Shown: positions 1 through 5,152, counted from the first letter of the stretch. The stretch is 5,227 nucleotides of DNA from Candidatus Woesearchaeota archaeon (GCA_016203375.1 JACQMX010000118.1:1-5227); one strand, 5' to 3'. Made by a program: numbers and translations. Notes: generated by a model from the sequence alone, not told the origin.

Positions 1-30
1 ATCCTTATCCGTACAAAATACGCAAGGCAT
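1..30 (-). CDS. Start of a gene cut by the window edge, N-terminus with a CxxC motif
   Basis: Reading leftwards from an ATG at 30-28, ten codons are open up to the window edge and give MPCVFCTDKD. The only visible motif is the pair Cys3-x2-Cys6, typical of a zinc-binding knuckle. A CxFC motif close to the N-terminus also occurs in HIT-family nucleotide hydrolases, but ten residues cannot decide this. The start is supported by a TATA box whose centre lies about 25 bases upstream and by the lack of any Shine-Dalgarno sequence, the same leaderless arrangement as other genes here. It lies downstream of the Phe-rich membrane protein on the same strand, with a 48-base gap. The function is unknown and the gene call is tentative. 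Confidence 0.45.
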   Translation of the reverse strand, partial: MPCVFCTDKD

Positions 31-50
31 TATTTTATGAATACCGCTTT

Positions 51-58
51 TATTTATA
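51..58 (-). promoter_or_regulatory. TATA box for the partial gene at the left edge
   Basis: On the minus strand this reads TATAAATA. It is centred 24.5 bases before the ATG at 30, so transcription should start at or next to the start codon. It lies in the 48-base gap after the membrane-protein gene, so the next gene probably has its own transcript. Confidence 0.45.
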
Positions 59-78
59 ATGTTAATCCTTCTATGATA

Positions 79-408
79 CTAGCCAAGATAACCGCGTTCA
101 TGCAAGTAAAAGCTCAAAGCTCCGCCTACAAAGAAAAAGAAGGCAAGCACTTTCCAGCTAGCAAACCGCGCGCCAAGAAGAAAGCCGACAAAAAAACCAA
201 AAACGATCAGATAGAAAGGAAAACGTTTTTTCCGTTGCGCAAGGAACCGCCCGCACATAAGGCCAAAAAGAACAATCATGACATAGCTCAATCCTGCGCT
301 TTGAAGCGAAAGAGAAAACAGAAATCCAAAAACGAGAAGGCAAAAGAAGAAAAATTCTGCCCAGTTTTCAGACAGCCACACCCCTTTTTTGTTGAACATG
401 AAAATCAT
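79..408 (-). CDS. Small Phe-rich membrane protein with four predicted helices, function unknown
   Basis: This is a 109-residue protein made almost entirely of membrane helices, at about residues 17-37, 38-57, 63-80 and 86-103. A basic loop, QRKKR (58-62), separates helices two and three and should face the cytoplasm by the positive-inside rule. Phenylalanine is extremely abundant (23 of 109 residues), including two FFFF runs (19-22 and 90-93). No signal peptide, catalytic motif or recognisable family is visible. Its ATG follows the TAG stop of the S2P-like gene with no bases between, and an AAGGA site six bases upstream supports translation from the same mRNA. Met4 is a possible alternative start. 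The tight coupling suggests that the product works with, or is made in step with, the S2P-like protein, but this is inference. Confidence 0.8.
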   Translation of the reverse strand: MIFMFNKKGVWLSENWAEFFFFCLLVFGFLFSLSLQSAGLSYVMIVLFGLMCGRFLAQRKKRFPFYLIVFGFFVGFLLGARFASWKVLAFFFFVGGALSFYLHERGYLG

Positions 409-1143
409 CTACGATCCTTTTTCAAAGTGCCAAAAATAACTGAGCCAGCATACAACGCCAAAAATAATGCCAAGCACAATTGAGGCGAAAATGCCGAAAA
501 AATAAAGCGCGGTGGACATGCCAATAACGGCACCGAGCATGAACATATACATGAGTCGTGAGGCGAAGAAGAGGTGACTTCCGTCGAGAGGGGGAATGGG
601 CAAGATAGTAAAGAGCGCGAACCAGATGTTAAAGACCATGGCCTGTTGCAAAAGAACATTTGTTGGCGCAAGGAGCAAAAGCAACTTGAATACCATAGCG
701 AGCACAAGATTGGACAACGGACCAACAAGACCTATCATACCCAATGGCCAATAATTGAGTCCGTAACGGAATGAACCAATTCTATGCCCAACAAGATGAT
801 ACGCGATGATTCCTCCTGGCGCAAGTAACCAGAGTTTTCCACGAGAAACAATAGTCAGAGCAAGACCGATGATGATGCCATACATCCAGATTCTGTATTC
901 AAGCTTAAAGCCTACACTCAACGCCACTATACGCTGTGCGGATTGATGAACAAGAAATGCAAGCGTTGCAATAAGAATGGCGTTGACAAGATTCCGTAAT
1001 CCTTCACTCAGACTGAAAGTTGTCGTACCCCACTCATCAAACGAGAACATAAAGCCGGTCAGGAGAATACCAATAACCAAAGCGCGAAGTTCTTCTGGTG
1101 TAAATGTGAAATGCTCTTTTATAGTGTAGGAGAGGCTACCCAT
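409..1143 (-). CDS. Site-2 protease (M50) family membrane protein with a degenerate HExxH motif, likely pseudoprotease
   Basis: The 244-residue polytopic membrane protein has the layout of archaeal S2P/M50 intramembrane metalloproteases: a soluble N-terminal stretch, several hydrophobic helices and two motif regions. Where active members have HExxH, this one reads HQSAQ (residues 66-70), followed by RIVA as in the family. The catalytic Glu and the second zinc-binding His are both Gln. The second motif is kept: an Asn, then LPIPPLDGS, with the third ligand Asp at 187. Proteolysis is therefore unlikely, and a binding or scaffold role is more plausible. I chose the start at 1143 because a TATA box sits 26.5 bases upstream of it, giving a leaderless transcript. 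Starts at 1218 (269 residues) and 1200 are open but would overlap TraB and have no ribosome binding site. The Phe-rich membrane gene follows directly. Confidence 0.82.
   Translation of the reverse strand: MGSLSYTIKEHFTFTPEELRALVIGILLTGFMFSFDEWGTTTFSLSEGLRNLVNAILIATLAFLVHQSAQRIVALSVGFKLEYRIWMYGIIIGLALTIVSRGKLWLLAPGGIIAYHLVGHRIGSFRYGLNYWPLGMIGLVGPLSNLVLAMVFKLLLLLAPTNVLLQQAMVFNIWFALFTILPIPPLDGSHLFFASRLMYMFMLGAVIGMSTALYFFGIFASIVLGIIFGVVCWLSYFWHFEKGS
415..419 (-). promoter_or_regulatory. Ribosome binding site of the Phe-rich membrane protein
   Basis: The minus strand reads AAGGA, six bases before the ATG at 408, inside the last codons of the S2P-like gene. It supports 408 over the in-frame Met4 and marks this gene as an internal operon member, unlike the leaderless genes around it. 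Confidence 0.5.
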
Positions 1144-1165
1144 AGCGGTTTGATGGAGAGGCTGG

Positions 1166-1173
1166 TATTTATA
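1166..1173 (-). promoter_or_regulatory. TATA box for the S2P-like gene, overlapping the TraB stop codon
   Basis: The minus strand reads TATAAATA, preceded by CAAAAG, which fits an A-rich BRE. Its centre is 26.5 bases before the ATG at 1143. The TAA stop of TraB (1171-1169) lies inside the box. This would allow the S2P-like gene and its neighbour to be transcribed independently of TraB. Confidence 0.55.
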
Positions 1174-1897
1174 CTTTTGCCAATTTTGACGACGATTCAT
1201 GCTGGCGTTCAAGTGCATGAAGATACGTTACAATATCGTCTTCATGCCCTGCACCTACGACGGCAACAATAGGCACATTGGGATAGCGCACCATAATGGC
1301 ATAAAGTCGTTTCGCCATAACCTGGTTTCGTTCCGTAATAAGAACACGATAAATATTTGGATAGCGGTCATGAAGCTCTTTCGTAAGGCGCTTGATGACA
1401 TCTTTTGATGGGACTCGAGTAAGATCAAGATGTTCAAGGCCTAATCGCCGAAGCTCATGTTTCTGGAAAAATAACGCACGGAGCAAATCACCAAAAAAAC
1501 GAAAGCGCTCTCTCCAGGATAATGCTTTCGAAAATCTTTGTAAGGTAAGCTCAATATCCTGATCAATAAGCGCGAGCGGAATCTTGTGTTGTTGCGCCAG
1601 TTTTACTGCGGCAAGCATATCCGCGCCAGGCTCAACACCAACCAATTTGCCAAGCTTCCGCTGCACCCAAGAACCAATAACAGCAAAGGCAAAGCCTTTG
1701 ACGCCAACTTTTTTCAGAAGAGCAAAGGTTATTTTTGGTTTTTCATGCGTCAAAAGCGCATGAAGCCTGCGTTGATCGAGCTCAACAGCAACAATATGTG
1801 GCTTCTTCTCTTCGATAGTACTGGTTATCTCCTTTATGCTATGCGCGGCAATGTGCGATGTGCCTATCAGAACCATATTTTTATACCTTGTAACCAT
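1169..1897 (-). CDS. TraB/PrgY family protein (Tiki/TraB-like putative metallohydrolase domain), short form
   Basis: The 242-residue protein shows the TraB-family signatures in order: GTSH (12-15), VELDQRR (38-44), the segment around EPGADM (89-94), LIDQDIELTLQR (110-121), ITERNQVMAKRL (187-198) and a C-terminal GAGH (215-218). The two G-x-x-H motifs and the Glu at 39 are the residues proposed to form a metal site in the Tiki/TraB/GumN superfamily. PrgY/TraB proteins are linked to pheromone shutdown in enterococci and Tiki proteins cleave Wnt, but the archaeal members have no established role. Many archaeal TraB proteins carry a C-terminal membrane domain; this one stops soon after GAGH with a hydrophilic tail and no such helices. 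The start is the ATG 25 bases after a TATA box; Met8 is a possible alternative. The S2P-like membrane protein lies just downstream. Confidence 0.87.
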   Translation of the reverse strand: MVTRYKNMVLIGTSHIAAHSIKEITSTIEEKKPHIVAVELDQRRLHALLTHEKPKITFALLKKVGVKGFAFAVIGSWVQRKLGKLVGVEPGADMLAAVKLAQQHKIPLALIDQDIELTLQRFSKALSWRERFRFFGDLLRALFFQKHELRRLGLEHLDLTRVPSKDVIKRLTKELHDRYPNIYRVLITERNQVMAKRLYAIMVRYPNVPIVAVVGAGHEDDIVTYLHALERQHESSSKLAKV

Positions 1898-1918
1898 ACC
1901 GTGACTATTCCGAATGCT

Positions 1919-1926
1919 TTTATAAA
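1919..1926 (-). promoter_or_regulatory. TATA box for the TraB-family gene
   Basis: The palindromic TTTATAAA is flanked upstream on the minus strand by an A/G-rich AGAAGC, consistent with a BRE. Its centre lies 25.5 bases from the TraB ATG at 1897, and no ribosome binding site is present, so the TraB transcript is probably leaderless. Confidence 0.6.
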
Positions 1927-1946
1927 GCTTCTCCAGCGCCTGATTC

Positions 1947-1960
1947 GAAACCTTTAAATA
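1947..1960 (+). promoter_or_regulatory. BRE and TATA box for the PRC-barrel gene
   Basis: GAAACC followed by TTTAAATA is a textbook archaeal BRE/TATA pair. With the usual spacing, transcription would start near 1983, about 50 bases before the chosen start codon. This is the only unit in the window predicted to have a real 5' leader. It diverges from the TraB promoter, with about 26 bases between the two TATA boxes. Confidence 0.65.
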
Positions 1961-2015
1961 TGAGGGTGACTCCTAAATTACTATTCCTGAGGTACGCCAC
2001 AGGTGTTTGGAGCGC

Positions 2016-2024
2016 AAGGAGGGG
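2016..2024 (+). promoter_or_regulatory. Strong Shine-Dalgarno site deciding the PRC-barrel start
   Basis: AAGGAGGGG lies eight bases before the ATG at 2033 and is the strongest ribosome binding site in the window. It rules against the GTG at 2003, which is open in the same frame but lies upstream of this site. Confidence 0.75.
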
Positions 2025-2032
2025 ATTTTACC

Positions 2033-2299
2033 ATGCTCAAGATGCGGAAGATTTCAGAAGCATATAACATGAAGGTATTCACGGATTCTGGTGATTATTT
2101 TGGTGATGTTGAGGAATCTATCCTCACAAAAACGAAAGTCTTTGGCTGGCGCGTCCGTGCCACAAAGAATTCCTATTTGAGCAAAGTACTAGGTAGCGCT
2201 AAAGGAGTAATTGTCCCGCATCAACTAGTAAAATCTATTGGGGATATCATGATCATCTCCAAGGCTGCGGTACCTTCCTACAATCCTGAAGAAGAGTAA
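2033..2299 (+). CDS. PRC-barrel domain protein
   Basis: The 88-residue soluble protein is essentially one PRC-barrel domain. Strand-forming segments include MKVFTDSGDYFGDVEE (13-28), where the usual turn between the first two strands is seen (SGDYFGDV), then KVFGWRVRA (35-43), and VIVPHQLVKSIGDIMIIS (59-76), which matches the conserved end of archaeal PRC barrels, where 'VP' and 'GD' are typical. PRC barrels occur in RimM, in photosynthetic reaction centre H subunits and in many tiny archaeal proteins. Two haloarchaeal ones (CdpB1 and CdpB2) act in FtsZ-based cell division with SepF. That role is possible here but cannot be told from sequence alone, since no division gene is nearby. The C-terminal tail is acidic (PEEE). 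It has its own promoter and a strong ribosome binding site, which suggests good expression. Confidence 0.85.
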   Translation: MLKMRKISEAYNMKVFTDSGDYFGDVEESILTKTKVFGWRVRATKNSYLSKVLGSAKGVIVPHQLVKSIGDIMIISKAAVPSYNPEEE

Positions 2300-2312
2300 G
2301 CAGCCCGGCAGA

Positions 2313-2320
2313 TTTTTATA
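2313..2320 (+). promoter_or_regulatory. TATA box for the lipid kinase gene
   Basis: TTTTTATA, preceded by the purine-rich GGCAGA, is centred 26.5 bases before the ATG at 2343. There is no ribosome binding site before that ATG, so a leaderless transcript is expected. Confidence 0.55.
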
Positions 2321-2330
2321 CTTCTTTTTT
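2321..2330 (+). terminator. T-rich tract after the PRC-barrel gene, possible terminator
   Basis: CTTCTTTTTT lies 21 bases after the PRC-barrel stop codon and continues the T-run of the preceding TATA box. Archaeal RNA polymerase terminates at such U-tracts without a hairpin. The tract sits between the TATA box and the start site of the next gene, so the roles would overlap. Confidence 0.35.
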
Positions 2331-2342
2331 CTGAATTGATTT

Positions 2343-3203
2343 ATGCGATATTTGCTTATAATTAACCCCCTTGCGGGTGGCGGAAAGGCAAAGAACGTCA
2401 TTACCAAAATCAAAGTTTTCTTTCATCTCCATGGTTATGAGATAACCGTCATTGAAACACGAAGGAAAGGCGACGCAATTAAATTAACAAAACGATATCG
2501 CAACAAGCATGATATTGTTATTGCCTGTGGAGGAGATGGCACTATCAATGAAGTTATTAATGGACTCGCTGGCACAAAAAAACTATTAGCAATTATTCCT
2601 CTCGGCACGGAAAATGTACTGGCGCAGTATCTTCGCATTCCACTGGATATTGACGCAGCATGTTTGCGCATTCTCCAAGGAAAAGTGAGGAAGGTGGATG
2701 TTGGCAAGACAAATGGGAGATATTTTATCTTGATGACCGGCATCGGCTTTGACGCCCATGTGGCTGCAAAAGTCGAACCGGTGCTGAAGAAACTTATTGG
2801 CAGCATCGCATATCCATTGACGGCTATAAGAGAAATCTTCGCCTACGAGCCGGCGAAGATTACGATCACTGCGAATAACAAACAATACACTGGCTATTAT
2901 GTTATTGTAAGCAATTGCAGGTATTACGGCGGAAAAATACCCATAGCCTACCGCGCCCAGATCGATGATGGCTTGCTTGATGTGTGCATCTTCCGCAGCC
3001 CACAAATTTATAATGCCATTCGATATTTAGTAAGCACCACGATACTCAAGGAAGACCTTTTCCGCGACGTCATTTACATCAAGACAAAAAAATTGATGGT
3101 TACCGCGGAAAAACCAACATTAGTGCACACGGATTGCGAAATCATCGGCATAACGCCGGTAAATATTGGGGTAAAGAAAAAAGCGCTCACTATTATTTGC
3201 TGA
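2343..3203 (+). CDS. Diacylglycerol kinase family lipid kinase (DgkB/YegS/BmrU type)
   Basis: The 286-residue protein has full length and all landmarks of the DAGK-catalytic family, which transfers phosphate from ATP to a lipid hydroxyl at the membrane face. Visible are INPLAGGGKA (7-16) and the nucleotide-binding GGDGTINEV (63-71) with its key Asp. Next come PLGTENVLA (86-94; most relatives have GTGN or GTAN), GIGFDAHV (133-140), and the C-terminal lobe with YYGGKIPIA (194-202) and DDGLLDV (208-214). Near the end the usual DGE motif reads DCE (264-266), keeping the acidic residues but replacing Gly with Cys. The substrate in archaea is unproven: a glycerol-ether lipid or a polyprenol is plausible, and the fold is also shared with NAD kinase. 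The start is the ATG 26.5 bases after a TATA box. No transmembrane helix is apparent. It meets the next gene tail to tail. Confidence 0.9.
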   Translation: MRYLLIINPLAGGGKAKNVITKIKVFFHLHGYEITVIETRRKGDAIKLTKRYRNKHDIVIACGGDGTINEVINGLAGTKKLLAIIPLGTENVLAQYLRIPLDIDAACLRILQGKVRKVDVGKTNGRYFILMTGIGFDAHVAAKVEPVLKKLIGSIAYPLTAIREIFAYEPAKITITANNKQYTGYYVIVSNCRYYGGKIPIAYRAQIDDGLLDVCIFRSPQIYNAIRYLVSTTILKEDLFRDVIYIKTKKLMVTAEKPTLVHTDCEIIGITPVNIGVKKKALTIIC

Positions 3204-3683
3204 TCATCCTGTTGCTATAATCCTCTCTACTTCTTCTTTTGTTATTGGATCAACAGTAATGAACAATGCTTCAAGCCCCGGCTTTAAGCCCGTCTTATCG
3301 GTAACTAATTGATGCGTTGTTGGAAATATAATCCAGCGTTTGTCAAGCTTGGAGAATGGATTCACAAAATATATGCTAAAATGACGTTTGAACTTGACGA
3401 GCTTATCCCAATTTTTGATAACAATATCAAGGTTCTGCCTGGTGTTGTATACAATCAAAGAACAAAGCTCATAATCCTTCAGCCTAGCGAGCGCAGCATC
3501 ACTATCCTCAAGAAAAGGAACGATGATATAGAGATGCTTCTTGCCATCCCGAAGATTTGTAAGAAGTGTGTCTTCTCCAGAATCGTCAATAGTGTCGATC
3601 TTCCGCTGGATCAAATCCTTATTGACGAGATAGCGATGGATCCATTCCTTAAGATAAGAAATGGTTTTGTCGATGGCGATCAC
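3204..3683 (-). CDS. Conserved-looking hypothetical alpha/beta protein, function unknown
   Basis: The 159-residue soluble protein is not one I recognise. An N-terminal amphipathic helix (about 3-20) and a charged region (22-48, rich in Asp, Glu, Lys and Arg) lead into alternating strands and helices: HLYIIVPFL (50-58), LCSLIVYNT (73-81), FSIYFVNP (102-109), RWIIFPTTHQLV (116-127) and LEALFITVDPI (137-147), then a closing helix. This pattern suggests a Rossmann-like or nuclease-like alpha/beta core, but no catalytic signature is clear; Asp/Lys/Arg (DKR, 114-116) and His124 are candidates to inspect. The start is a GTG, because the frame has no Met anywhere after it and no ATG upstream before a stop. 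A TATA box about 30 bases upstream implies a leader of only a few bases at most. It is transcribed divergently from endonuclease III. Confidence 0.75.
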   Translation of the reverse strand: MIAIDKTISYLKEWIHRYLVNKDLIQRKIDTIDDSGEDTLLTNLRDGKKHLYIIVPFLEDSDAALARLKDYELCSLIVYNTRQNLDIVIKNWDKLVKFKRHFSIYFVNPFSKLDKRWIIFPTTHQLVTDKTGLKPGLEALFITVDPITKEEVERIIATG

Positions 3684-3708
3684 CTCTGGTGCGATCAGGA
3701 GATTTAAG

Positions 3709-3716
3709 TTTATAAA
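3709..3716 (-). promoter_or_regulatory. TATA box for the hypothetical gene
   Basis: TTTATAAA, preceded on the minus strand by an A-rich AAAACA that fits a BRE, is centred 29.5 bases from the GTG at 3683. The predicted start site is about three bases before the GTG, so the leader is nearly absent. This supports the GTG start. Confidence 0.55.
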
Positions 3717-3748
3717 TGTTTTTATCGGCTTCTTTATCAGTCGATGAT

Positions 3749-3756
3749 TTTAAATA
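3749..3756 (+). promoter_or_regulatory. TATA box for the nth-alaX operon
   Basis: TTTAAATA is centred 26.5 bases before the ATG of endonuclease III at 3779. No Shine-Dalgarno site precedes that ATG, so this is another leaderless start. It diverges from the promoter of the hypothetical gene within the same 95-base gap. Confidence 0.6.
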
Positions 3757-3778
3757 GGCATGATATTTTGCAAATTGC

Positions 3779-4426
3779 ATGGAACCCAAACAAGACATTC
3801 CAAAAGTTCTGAACAGGCTCAGCCAAGAGAAAAGCCACACCATGCTGGGCAGCTTTAGCACTAAGTACGACCCTTGGCACATTCTTATTGGCACCATTCT
3901 TTCTGCACGTTCTAAGGATGAAGTTACTGAACCATTATGCGAAGAGCTTTTTAAGCATTATCCAAATGCGAAAGCCTTAGCAAATGCGAATTCCAAGGAT
4001 GTTGAACGCATGATCAAGCGCATTGGCTTTTACCGGAATAAGACGAAGCATATTATTGCTACATCCAAAATAATTCTTGAAAAATATCATGGCAAGGTTC
4101 CAGAGACTATGGAAGAACTACTACACTTGCCTGGCGTTGGGAGAAAGGTTGCGGGATGCGTCCTTGTCTATGCACACAGTAAAGATGCCATACCCGTGGA
4201 CACTCACGTGCATCGTGTCTCCAATCGATTAGGGTGGGTGAAAACAAAAAAACCGGAGCAAACAGAACAGGCGTTGATGAAACTCGTACCAAAGAAGTAT
4301 TGGCAAGTTGTCAATGATTACCTTGTTTGGCACGGCAAAACAACATGCAAGCCAATAACTCCAGAATGCTCACGATGCGTCGTTAGAAAATGGTGCAAAA
4401 GGGTTGGGGTAAAGCGATGGAAATAA
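3779..4426 (+). CDS. nth: Endonuclease III, base-excision repair DNA glycosylase/AP lyase
   Basis: The 215-residue enzyme matches the usual length of the family, which removes oxidised pyrimidines from DNA and nicks the abasic site. The helix-hairpin-helix LPGVGRKVA (117-125) contains the catalytic Lys at 123, and VDTHVHRVSNRLG (140-152) contains the catalytic Asp at 141. The C-terminal iron-sulfur loop is complete: Cys190-x6-Cys197-x2-Cys200-x5-Cys206, the exact spacing of E. coli Nth for a [4Fe-4S] cluster. The N-terminal ILSARSKDEVT (40-50) corresponds to the LSAQ-TD motif, with Arg in place of the damage-probing Gln; I believe similar variants occur in archaeal members. It is the first gene of an operon; AlaX follows after ten bases. 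Nothing suggests damage, so the call is secure at family level, though exact base preference is not. Confidence 0.95.
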   Translation: MEPKQDIPKVLNRLSQEKSHTMLGSFSTKYDPWHILIGTILSARSKDEVTEPLCEELFKHYPNAKALANANSKDVERMIKRIGFYRNKTKHIIATSKIILEKYHGKVPETMEELLHLPGVGRKVAGCVLVYAHSKDAIPVDTHVHRVSNRLGWVKTKKPEQTEQALMKLVPKKYWQVVNDYLVWHGKTTCKPITPECSRCVVRKWCKRVGVKRWK

Positions 4427-4432
4427 GGGTGA
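4427..4432 (+). promoter_or_regulatory. Ribosome binding site of AlaX
   Basis: GGGTGA lies directly after the nth stop codon, four bases before the ATG at 4437. GGTGA is a common archaeal Shine-Dalgarno core. It shows that AlaX, as a downstream operon gene, uses ribosome binding, while the operon's first gene is leaderless. Confidence 0.65.
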
Positions 4433-4436
4433 AAGC

Positions 4437-5150
4437 ATGAGTGAAGAAGCATTGTACATGGATGATAGTTATCTCAAAGAATTTGATGCGACAGTTATTG
4501 GTATTAAAGATGGCAAGCATATTTTTCTTGATAAAACTGCATTTTACCCAACAGGCGGCGGACAGCCATGTGATTATGGGAGTTTAATACGCAAATCGGA
4601 TGGCAAGCGATTTGATGTGGTCAATGTCGCCAAGATGGACGGCAAGATCGCGCATGAGCTTCGTGAACCTGGATTGCAGGAAGGAGATCACGTCCACGGC
4701 GGCATCGATTGGGAACGACGCTACAAGCTGATGCGCATGCACACCGCAGCGCATTTACTCAGTGCGATGTGCTTCAAGATGGGAGCAAAGATGACCGGCA
4801 ATCAGCTTGGCACCGATGAATCGCGCATTGATTTTGATCTGGAACAATTTGATAAGGAAAGGATCACGCAGCAGGTTGCTATGCTCAACGAATCCATGAA
4901 AAGGGATGCGCCAGTAAAAGTATATTACATGGACCGTGAAGAAGCACTCAAAGATCCGGAGATGGTAAAACTTGCAAAGATTTTGCCGCCTGCAGTTGAG
5001 CGCTTGCGTATCGTAGACATTAAAGATATGGACAGGCAAGCAGACGGCGGCACCCATGTCAAAAGCACAAAGGAAGTTGGGGAGATTGTGATCACAAAAA
5101 TGGAGAATAAGGGAAAAAGTAACAGAAGGGTTTATTTTACGCTGAAATAA
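4437..5150 (+). CDS. alaX: Alanyl-tRNA editing protein AlaX (AlaX-M type)
   Basis: The 237-residue protein is a free-standing relative of the AlaRS editing domain; it hydrolyses mischarged Ser- (and Gly-) tRNA-Ala in trans. An N-terminal beta-rich domain contains the glycine-rich motif FYPTGGGQPCDYG (36-48), which marks the medium and long AlaX classes. The editing domain follows with the zinc motif HTAAHLL (102-108; His102 and His106). The second zinc motif, usually CGGTH, here reads DGGTH (203-207), so Asp203 replaces Cys while His207 stays. Asp can bind zinc, and I recall DGGTH in other archaeal AlaX proteins, so activity may be intact. The length fits AlaX-M and not the AlaRS C-Ala-bearing long form. 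The ribosome binding site and the ten-base gap from nth indicate one operon. The link to DNA repair is probably only positional. Confidence 0.93.
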   Translation: MSEEALYMDDSYLKEFDATVIGIKDGKHIFLDKTAFYPTGGGQPCDYGSLIRKSDGKRFDVVNVAKMDGKIAHELREPGLQEGDHVHGGIDWERRYKLMRMHTAAHLLSAMCFKMGAKMTGNQLGTDESRIDFDLEQFDKERITQQVAMLNESMKRDAPVKVYYMDREEALKDPEMVKLAKILPPAVERLRIVDIKDMDRQADGGTHVKSTKEVGEIVITKMENKGKSNRRVYFTLK

Positions 5151-5152
5151 CG

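Noticed and set aside
37..483. A 148-codon plus-strand open frame, extremely rich in Lys
   Set aside because: It lies antisense to the Phe-rich membrane protein and the end of the S2P-like gene. The Lys runs are simply the complement of TTT Phe codons; there is no promoter or ribosome binding site, and no domain.
1144..1218. 25-residue N-terminal extension of the S2P-like protein
   Set aside because: It would overlap TraB by 50 bases, has no ribosome binding site, and the TATA box at 1166-1173 fits the later ATG. It remains possible.
2003..2032. Upstream GTG start extending the PRC-barrel protein by ten residues
   Set aside because: The strong Shine-Dalgarno site at 2016-2024 lies after this GTG and is correctly spaced for the ATG at 2033; the PRC domain begins after that ATG.
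3649..3897. An 82-codon minus-strand frame across the divergent promoter region
   Set aside because: It runs antisense through the start of nth and both TATA boxes, overlaps the true hypothetical gene in another frame, and has no domain-like content.
4502..4653. Three recurrent 'DGK' segments in AlaX (residues 25-27, 55-57 and 68-70), suggestive of an internal repeat
   Set aside because: The surrounding residues are not alike and fall at beta-turns of the N-terminal domain, where DGK is a common turn sequence.
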